The notes under the pieces: generated by a model | The model's input: only the letters and a program-made list of their open reading frames with translations | What the model was told of the DNA's origin: nothing | The model's database searches: none | NCBI GenBank assembly: GCA_028101445.1 | Contig: JAOHKR010000032.1 | Span: 1-5,477 of the forward strand | Origin: Candidatus Pelagibacter sp. | GTDB taxonomy: Bacteria; Pseudomonadota; Alphaproteobacteria; Pelagibacterales; Pelagibacteraceae | Length of the DNA: 5,477 nt | Reading direction: 5' to 3' | Program-made: the position numbers and the translations under genes | Shown: piece after piece, positions 1 to 5,477 of the stretch | Position numbering within the stretch: position 1 is the stretch's first letter | How the letters are laid out: every line of letters starts with the position of its first letter

Positions 1-917
1 TCTTCACAAGCATGGTCGGAACCTCTACCATAACCGAATTTAAGAAGTTTAAGGTATTGATGAATTCTATTGATTTTTTCATCTATACCTACATAGTTTC
101 TGTAAGTTCCTTCCCTTTGGTTTTTCAAAGTTTTGAAACCATATTTTTTAGCGTTTTTTAAATTATTTTCTGAACTCCAATTAAAAAAATAGCTAGTAAA
201 AACTGGTAATGTTTTTTTAAGTTCTTTTTGAGATGGTAAATCGTAAGGTTTCATAAGTTTATATGGAATATTAAATCTTTTTGAAAATTTTTTAGGTGTA
301 TGTCCTGAGTTGGAAACATAATAATTAAAATACTTTTCACTCATAAATTTATCATTATAACTACTTGATCCACTATATTCATAGGCAGAATTTTCACCTA
401 AAAGAACCATTGGAATTTTCAATTGTATAGCTATTCTTATGGGCATAGCGTGTAAGAGACAGTGGCTCATTAAATCTGGATCACCAAACTTTTCAAAAGA
501 AATCTTAATAATTTTTTTTTGTAGTTTTAAATCAGGCCTATAAGTAATTAAATTAGAGCCTAGTTTAGGTATAATTCTTAAGTTATCTTCTCCAATTTTT
601 GTTTTAATACCATAGTCAATATTAACACTTAAAATTCTTAATCCGCGATTTAATAAGTGGCTGACTTGTGTGATGCTATCTTTGCCTCCACTAACTGGAA
701 CACAAACATCATAGAGAGGAGCTTTTTTTGCCTTAATTTTTTTAATTAATGTGTCAAACTCAATTTTTCTTTTTCCCCAATTAATTTTATTCTTAATATT
801 TGAATTTTTTTTCAAATGGAATAAACAAGCGGTGCAAGTTCCATTCTTATCGAATTTGATATGGGGTTTTGTGCTTGGTAAAACGCAGGTATTACAATAT
901 GTTAATTTTTTTTTCAT
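1..917 (-). CDS. N-acetyl sugar amidotransferase (WbpG/PseA/WbuX-like), 3' end cut by left window edge
   Basis: Enzymes of this family turn the N-acetyl group of an amino sugar (a UDP-mannuronic acid derivative or a nonulosonic acid) into an acetamidino group, using ATP and ammonia in the cytosol. The translation shows 305 residues with no stop. Two Cys pairs (C8/C11 and C28/C31) look like a zinc-binding head. A PP-loop ATP motif, SGGKDS, is at 76-81, followed by GEN at 174-176 with EY at 180-181. Near the end is the family signature REGTY (268-272), then IHQYLK (285-290) and KFGYGRGSD (293-301). The family is usually about 370-380 residues, so some 70 C-terminal residues lie off the left edge. 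The ATG at 917 is firm: an in-frame TAA sits directly before it and no good Shine-Dalgarno is seen. Codons 2-4 are a run of nine A. It lies 48 bases downstream of the asnB-like gene. The family call is strong; the substrate is unknown. WbpG normally works with separate HisH- and HisF-like proteins, not seen here. Confidence 0.9.
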   Translation of the reverse strand, partial: MKKKLTYCNTCVLPSTKPHIKFDKNGTCTACLFHLKKNSNIKNKINWGKRKIEFDTLIKKIKAKKAPLYDVCVPVSGGKDSITQVSHLLNRGLRILSVNIDYGIKTKIGEDNLRIIPKLGSNLITYRPDLKLQKKIIKISFEKFGDPDLMSHCLLHAMPIRIAIQLKIPMVLLGENSAYEYSGSSSYNDKFMSEKYFNYYVSNSGHTPKKFSKRFNIPYKLMKPYDLPSQKELKKTLPVFTSYFFNWSSENNLKNAKKYGFKTLKNQREGTYRNYVGIDEKINRIHQYLKLLKFGYGRGSDHACE

Positions 918-965
918 TTATTTTTTGAAACTATTTAACACTTTAGAAATATATTTCCTATAAGC

Positions 966-2795
966 TTAATTTGTGAAATTTTCCACAAATATTTTCGAAT
1001 TAATGAAATTAAATAGGTATTTACTGAAACTATTTTGAAGTTCCTTGCTTTTAATTAGTTTTTCTATTTCACTTTGTTTTACTATTTCAAAAATTTTACT
1101 TTTATCCAATAATTGTTGTTTAGTTTTGCTATCATTAAAATCTACTAATTCTTTTAAAGAAGCGTTAAATCCTTTTTTTTGACGAGTTTTAAGGACTTCA
1201 TCGCATACTATGCCTTGCATTGCATCACGTAACACTGATTTTGAGAATCCATCTTTAATAAGATATTTAGATGGAATTTTATTTCCAAATTCATAAAGGT
1301 CCTTATCTAAAAAGGGAGATCGATTTTCTATCGAATAATACATTGCATTCATGTCATCTTCATGAAGAATAACGGGCACCGACTCATAAAACATTTCATT
1401 TGCCATTCTATTTCTAAGTTCATCAGTGGAAAATTTATTTTCGGTAAAATTCTCTGACCAATCTTTAATTAGATATTTTTCAAAAACATCATTGTTCAAA
1501 TATATATGGTTTCTTTTATCTTTATGTGAGATAAATTTTTGATAATCTTTTAAAAATGGATTTCTCACTTTCTCAGATATATAACTTTTCCAGTTATCAT
1601 AGGACTCTTTAAAGTAATCTTTATTTTGTTCTAAAGAACTTAAATAAAATAAATGGTGATCATAATAACCAGTAAATATTTCATCTGCACCAGTTCCACT
1701 TATTGAAACTTTAAATCCTTTTTTGGACATTGCTTCAAGAAGTTGTGAATGTAAATAATAAGAGATTGTAGAAATAGGACAATCATGTGAATTAATTTGT
1801 TTGGTTAAATTTTCTAAAAAATTTTCCTGATTTGTATCGACATAAGTATGCTTTATACCTAAATAATCTTTTGATTTATCTACAAGTTTTTCCTCTGAAT
1901 ACCTCTCATCTTTATTTTTGATAGTAAATCCGTGAACATCATATTTAAATATTTTTTTTGCTATTGAGATTAAACAATTACTATCTATTCCTCCACTCAT
2001 GCAAAAAGCTATTGGCACATCTGATCTTATTTTTTGCTTGACTGAATTAATTAATATTTCTCGCACATTTTCTACTGAGTTCTTATAAGATAAATTATGA
2101 TTTTGAACATAATCTGGTGACCAATATTTTTTTTTTACTACAGAAAAGTCTTTTTTTATTTTTAAAAATGATGATTTATCTAATTCCACAATTTCTTTAA
2201 AAAATGTCTCTTTTTTTTTATAAATCGACTTATAACCATTAGTTAAATATCTATAAATTTGATTTTCATTAATTGTTGGAGATACACCTACAATTTTTTT
2301 TAAGGCTTTAATTTCTGATGCAAAAAAAATTTTTCCAGGAATATTCCATAGATACATTGGTTTTTCACCAAATCTATCTCTAGATAATATGACTTCGCCT
2401 TTTTTTTTATTAAACCATGCAAGAGACCACATCCCTTCTAATTTTTTAAAAGCTTCTTCTTCCCATTCATATAAGGCATGCGAAAGTACTTCCGTATCAC
2501 CGTCTGTTACAAAAATATGTCCAAGATCTTTTAATTCTTCTCTAATTTCTAAATAGTTGTAAATTTCCCCATTAAAAATTAGAACATTATCTCTAAAAAT
2601 AAATGGTTGATCGGATCTTTTATTTAAATCTATGATTGAAAGTCTTCTATGTCCAAAAGTTATAAAGTTTTCATTAAACTTGCTCTCATAAATGCCTTTA
2701 CCATCAGGACCTCTATGATGTAAAGCATTGCAAGCCTCTACGACTCTATTAGTTTCAATGGGTTCCTTGCCTATATAGCCAACTATTCCACACAT
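966..2795 (-). CDS. asnB: Glutamine-dependent asparagine synthetase family protein (AsnB-like, glycan-cluster type)
   Basis: This is a cytosolic two-domain amidotransferase of 609 residues. Residues 1 to about 210 form a class II glutaminase: nucleophile Cys2 in MCGIVGY, HRRLSIIDL (49-57), FNGEIYN (74-80), GDTE (99-102) and RDRFGEKP (139-146). Residues from about 235 to 600 form the ATP-dependent synthetase: PP-loop SGGIDS (267-272), SGTGADEIFTGY (366-377), RSPFLD (492-497) and KKGF (540-543). Ammonia from glutamine would be channelled to an adenylated carboxylate. The start at ATG 2795 is fixed because Cys2 must become the N-terminus, and no start codon exists between it and the preceding stop. 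It begins 15 bases after the carbamoyltransferase stop. One oddity is Thr368 in the SGxGADE loop, where AsnB normally has Glu. In a glycan cluster it may amidate an acidic sugar, or it may simply make asparagine. The family is certain, the acceptor is not, and the symbol denotes the family. Confidence 0.93.
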   Translation of the reverse strand: MCGIVGYIGKEPIETNRVVEACNALHHRGPDGKGIYESKFNENFITFGHRRLSIIDLNKRSDQPFIFRDNVLIFNGEIYNYLEIREELKDLGHIFVTDGDTEVLSHALYEWEEEAFKKLEGMWSLAWFNKKKGEVILSRDRFGEKPMYLWNIPGKIFFASEIKALKKIVGVSPTINENQIYRYLTNGYKSIYKKKETFFKEIVELDKSSFLKIKKDFSVVKKKYWSPDYVQNHNLSYKNSVENVREILINSVKQKIRSDVPIAFCMSGGIDSNCLISIAKKIFKYDVHGFTIKNKDERYSEEKLVDKSKDYLGIKHTYVDTNQENFLENLTKQINSHDCPISTISYYLHSQLLEAMSKKGFKVSISGTGADEIFTGYYDHHLFYLSSLEQNKDYFKESYDNWKSYISEKVRNPFLKDYQKFISHKDKRNHIYLNNDVFEKYLIKDWSENFTENKFSTDELRNRMANEMFYESVPVILHEDDMNAMYYSIENRSPFLDKDLYEFGNKIPSKYLIKDGFSKSVLRDAMQGIVCDEVLKTRQKKGFNASLKELVDFNDSKTKQQLLDKSKIFEIVKQSEIEKLIKSKELQNSFSKYLFNFINSKIFVENFTN

Positions 2796-2810
2796 ATGTT
2801 TTGTTAAATA

Positions 2811-4511
2811 TTATTTTTTTGAAAGTTTATAATTTTCAATAAACATTTCATCTAAACCAGAAAGGTAAAAAGTTTTTATTGCATCTTCAGGTGAACAAAC
2901 CATTGGGTCACCTTTATAATTTAAGCTTGTATTTAAAACTAGAGGAACACCAGTGATATTTTTAAATTCTTTAATAAGATTATAGAATTTTATATTTTCT
3001 TTTGAAACTGTTTGAAGTCTGCCAGATCCATCTTTATGTGTTACAGCTGGTATCTTATTTCTAAAAGATTTCTTTATTTTTAATGTTTTCTCCATAAACC
3101 TGCTGTCCTGATAATTTTCAAAATAATTATATCCTTCAGTATCAATTATTGCAGGGGCGAATGGTCTAAATTTTTCTCTATATTTCACTGTTGCATTTAC
3201 CCTCATTTTCATATTTTTTTTTCTTGGGTCAGCGAGTATAGAACGATTACCTAAAGCCCTATCTCCAAATTCTAACCTATCTTGAAACCAACCTATAATT
3301 TTTCCATTAGCAATTGACTCTGCTGCTTCTTTGGATGGATTTTTTATAAATTTATAACTCAAATGATACTTATCTAAAATTGTCTTTATTTTGTTGTTAG
3401 GATAATTAGGTCCAAGAAAGTTATTTTTAAAAGTAGCTCTTTTTTTATTATTCATGATATCTTTATAAACAAAATAAGCAGCACCTAATCCCGCTCCACT
3501 ATCATCTGGCATTGGTGGAATAAATACATTTTTAAACTTTGTTTTTTCAATAATTTTACCATTAGCTAAACAATTTAGAGCGCAACCTCCTGAAATTACT
3601 AAATTTTTATTTTTTGTCATTTTCTGAAGAGAGTTGATTAAGTGAAAATAAATATCTTCAAACACTCTTTGTGCTGATGCACACAAATCATAATAATTTT
3701 TATTTAGTTCTTGTTTATTATTTGGTTTCAATTTTAAAATATCTGACATTGATGAATTATAATAATTAGGCCTATGAAATTGATAATGATTAAAAAATTT
3801 AAGGTCTAAATCAAAACCTCCGTTTGGCTTTAAAATAACTAAATCTCTAATTCTTTTGTAGTATTTTTTTTCATCTCCATAAGCGCTCGCTCCCATTAAT
3901 TTCCATTCATCACTTTGCGGTTTGAATCCACAAAATTCTGTAAAAGTTGAATAAAAAGAACCTAAAGAATGTGGAAATTCTTGACTCCAAATTTGATTAA
4001 TATTTTTAGAACATTTAAAAAAAACTGTGGACTGTTTTTCTCCAAATGCATCAACTGTAAGCATTGAGCTATTTTTAAAAGGAGATAAATAATAATTAGC
4101 TCCATGGCATAGATGATGTTTTACATAAAATATCGGTAAAGTTTTTGATCCTATTTTTATTTCTTGTTTAAAAAAATCTTCATTAAGATTTTTTGCCATT
4201 TTGAATAGGTGATTAGGAACAGAGTGTAATAAGTCAGGTATATAGCTTAAGTTATCTGATTTTTTGTGATCAAAATATTCAAGGTTAATTGCTGGATTCC
4301 ATGAAATGCCTATTGCACTTAAATCTTTAAGAGAAACACTCTCTTTATTTAAAAGATAATTGATTGACTTTATTGGAAATTTTCTAGTCCTTTTCTCTCT
4401 AGACAAACGTTCCTCTTCAACTGCGCCAGTAAGAACTCCATTTTTTAATAAAGAAGCTGAAGTATTAAAACCAAAAGCATTAATGCCTAAAATATAGTTA
4501 CCCTTTGCCAT
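2811..4511 (-). CDS. O-carbamoyltransferase, NodU/CmcH/TobZ family
   Basis: The family uses carbamoyl phosphate and ATP to form carbamoyl-adenylate, then moves the carbamoyl group to a hydroxyl of a sugar or antibiotic. The protein is complete at 566 residues, close to the family norm, and has no signal peptide or membrane segment. The Kae1-like N-terminal part has VEEERLSREK (31-40), HHLCH (132-136) with H132 and H136 as likely metal ligands, VDAFGE (153-158), SGGCALN (307-313) and DDSGAGLGAA (336-345). The YrdC-like C-terminal part, from about 380, has EFGDRALGNRSILADPR (414-430), KYREKFRPFAPA (443-454), THKDGSGRLQTV (491-502) and NTSLNYKGDP (527-536). Most relatives read FGPRALG, so D417 is unusual. 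The ATG at 4511 is firm: the preceding in-frame TGA is the stop of the epimerase gene, only three bases away, suggesting translational coupling. In this setting it probably carbamoylates a sugar of the surface glycan; the acceptor is unknown. Confidence 0.93.
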   Translation of the reverse strand: MAKGNYILGINAFGFNTSASLLKNGVLTGAVEEERLSREKRTRKFPIKSINYLLNKESVSLKDLSAIGISWNPAINLEYFDHKKSDNLSYIPDLLHSVPNHLFKMAKNLNEDFFKQEIKIGSKTLPIFYVKHHLCHGANYYLSPFKNSSMLTVDAFGEKQSTVFFKCSKNINQIWSQEFPHSLGSFYSTFTEFCGFKPQSDEWKLMGASAYGDEKKYYKRIRDLVILKPNGGFDLDLKFFNHYQFHRPNYYNSSMSDILKLKPNNKQELNKNYYDLCASAQRVFEDIYFHLINSLQKMTKNKNLVISGGCALNCLANGKIIEKTKFKNVFIPPMPDDSGAGLGAAYFVYKDIMNNKKRATFKNNFLGPNYPNNKIKTILDKYHLSYKFIKNPSKEAAESIANGKIIGWFQDRLEFGDRALGNRSILADPRKKNMKMRVNATVKYREKFRPFAPAIIDTEGYNYFENYQDSRFMEKTLKIKKSFRNKIPAVTHKDGSGRLQTVSKENIKFYNLIKEFKNITGVPLVLNTSLNYKGDPMVCSPEDAIKTFYLSGLDEMFIENYKLSKK

Positions 4512-4514
4512 TTT

Positions 4515-5477
4515 TCAATTTATGTCTTTATAAAAGTTTTTGTACCATGAAATATATTTTTTATATCCATTTTCTAACGAGTAAGCAGGAGAATATCCTA
4601 TAAGTTTTTTTGCTTTTGAGATGTCTAGAGTCCCTCTTTCTGGCATAAATTTTTCTCTTTCTTTGTGGGAAAATTTTAAATTAGGAAATTCGCTTTCTAA
4701 AATTTTTATCAGTTCATTGATTTTTCTAGAATTTCCAAAAGTTATATTAAATGTTTCATTTAAAGAATTTTTATTCTCACAGCATGAAATGATTCCATTT
4801 ACTAGATCAGAGATGTAAGTGAAGTCTAGTTTGTCTTCACCGTCTCCATTTATCTTTATTTCTTGACCTTGAACGGAATTTTCTATGAATATTTGTCCGA
4901 CTCTCCTGCTTACACATCTTTCTCCATACAATGCAGATGGTCTAATAATTGTATACGGCATATCAAAAACTTGATAATAAGATTTTACCATTAATTCTCC
5001 AGCTAATTTTAGGGTTCCATAAATGCCGATCGGTTTCAGAGACTGATCTTCAACAACTGTTTTGTTTTGAAACTCTCCATAAACCATACTTGAGGACAAA
5101 TATATTACATGTTTTTTTCCAGAACGTGCAAAATCTAAAGTATTTTCTAGAGTTCTCAAACTGTGATCAAATGTGCTTTTAGGATCTTTGTTTGACTTAT
5201 TTGCATGTGAAATTGCAGCTAAATGTACTATCACGTCTGGATCAAAGTCTGAATATGACTGTGATGTAAGATGGTAGTCTCTAGCGTCCAAAACTTTTAG
5301 AGGTATCTTATGTTTTTTTAATAGATCAATCCGATTATTAAGAATTAAAGTATAAAGTTTTTTATTTTCAAAATCTGTATCTTTAATTGAATAAATATTA
5401 TTGATAGCCAAACTATCAATAACATAGGGTTTATGACCTCTATTACTTAACTCAATAGCTAAATTGTGGCCTATGAA
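4515..5477 (-). CDS. NAD-dependent nucleotide-sugar epimerase/dehydratase (extended SDR), 5' end cut by right window edge
   Basis: This is a cytosolic NAD(P)-binding enzyme that probably epimerises or dehydrates a nucleotide sugar. The reading frame is open to the right edge, giving 320 visible residues (numbered from the edge). Residues 1-4 are FIGH, the end of the GxxGFIG dinucleotide-binding loop, followed by NLAIELSNRGHKPYVID (5-21), the first helix and second strand of the Rossmann fold. The TTG at 5411 is therefore an internal Leu codon, not the start, and only about ten N-terminal residues should be missing. Other marks are VIVHLAAIS (82-90), YLSSSMVYG (126-134), the catalytic YxxxK as Y153/K157, IIRPSALYGE (177-186), INGDGEDKLDFTYISDL (209-225) and RGTLDISKAKKLIGY (281-295). 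The gene ends in TGA three bases before the carbamoyltransferase ATG. UDP-glucose 4-epimerase and GDP- or dTDP-sugar dehydratase activities cannot be told apart from the sequence alone. Confidence 0.92.
   Translation of the reverse strand, partial: FIGHNLAIELSNRGHKPYVIDSLAINNIYSIKDTDFENKKLYTLILNNRIDLLKKHKIPLKVLDARDYHLTSQSYSDFDPDVIVHLAAISHANKSNKDPKSTFDHSLRTLENTLDFARSGKKHVIYLSSSMVYGEFQNKTVVEDQSLKPIGIYGTLKLAGELMVKSYYQVFDMPYTIIRPSALYGERCVSRRVGQIFIENSVQGQEIKINGDGEDKLDFTYISDLVNGIISCCENKNSLNETFNITFGNSRKINELIKILESEFPNLKFSHKEREKFMPERGTLDISKAKKLIGYSPAYSLENGYKKYISWYKNFYKDIN

Larger units (their letters stand above)
1..5477 (-). other. Part of a surface-glycan biosynthesis operon (four co-directional genes)
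   Basis: Four genes run in one direction with gaps of 3, 15 and 48 bases and no convincing terminator between them, so a single transcript is likely. Promoter and first genes would lie beyond 5477, and the cluster continues past position 1. The content (nucleotide-sugar SDR, carbamoyltransferase, AsnB-like and WbpG-like amidotransferases) matches O-antigen, capsule or nonulosonic-acid loci. No glycosyltransferase, flippase or polymerase gene is in the window, so the type of glycan is inferred. None of the starts has a strong Shine-Dalgarno sequence, which may mean weak reliance on it or coupling to translation of the gene before. Confidence 0.75.

Noticed and set aside
946..957. Perfect 12-base palindrome GAAATATATTTC in the gap between the asnB-like and WbpG-like genes
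   Set aside because: It has no loop and is almost all A/T, so it would not form a stable terminator hairpin. It could be an operator, but such palindromes arise easily by chance in this composition and no second copy was noticed.
751..963. Plus-strand open frame of 70 codons, rich in Phe and Leu
   Set aside because: It lies antisense to the N-terminus of the amidotransferase gene and the 48-base gap; its hydrophobic look comes from complementing Lys-rich AT-rich codons, and it resembles no known family.
918..965. Possible internal promoter in the longest gap (48 bases)
   Set aside because: TATA-like strings are everywhere at this base composition; no -35/-10 pair stands out from background.
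4621..4818. Plus-strand open frame of 65 codons
   Set aside because: It is entirely antisense to the well-conserved C-terminal part of the epimerase gene, with no recognisable domain.
4949..5182. Plus-strand open frame of 77 codons
   Set aside because: It is antisense to the catalytic core of the epimerase gene, so it is a shadow frame.

Overview
The window is a slice of a surface-glycan (O-antigen or capsule type) biosynthesis cluster from a very AT-rich bacterium. Four genes lie head to tail on the minus strand and are read from right to left. Both outer genes are cut by the window edges. There are no RNA genes, mobile elements or CRISPR arrays, and no non-coding stretch longer than 48 bases. 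By eye GC is well below one third, with many A/T runs and mostly AT-ending codons. This would suit a streamlined marine bacterium (SAR11-like, or a low-GC picocyanobacterium), but no marker gene in the window settles the taxonomy.

Layout in order of transcription: (1) 5477-4515, an extended-SDR NAD-dependent nucleotide-sugar epimerase/dehydratase missing only its extreme N-terminus; (2) 4511-2811, a complete NodU/CmcH/TobZ-family O-carbamoyltransferase; (3) 2795-966, a complete AsnB-type glutamine-dependent asparagine synthetase paralogue of the kind found in polysaccharide loci; (4) 917-1, the first 305 residues of a WbpG/PseA-type N-acetyl sugar amidotransferase. The gaps between genes are 3, 15 and 48 bases. 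All are multiples of three, so all four genes share one reading frame. No promoter or terminator is evident inside, which suggests one transcript starting beyond the right edge.

Inferred joint role: the epimerase/dehydratase helps make a nucleotide sugar, and the other three genes add nitrogen-containing groups: a carbamoyl ester, probably a carboxamide on an acidic sugar (or asparagine itself), and an acetamidino group on an N-acetyl amino sugar. The products are family-level calls; the actual sugar substrates cannot be read from the sequence. The clearest sequence oddities are a Thr in place of the usual Glu in the synthetase active-site loop of the AsnB-like protein, an FGDRALG motif where most carbamoyltransferases have FGPRALG, and a TGA-AAA-ATG junction that keeps the epimerase and carbamoyltransferase in frame. 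I see nothing that requires a wholly new system; the most notable thing is the combination of nitrogen-adding enzymes.
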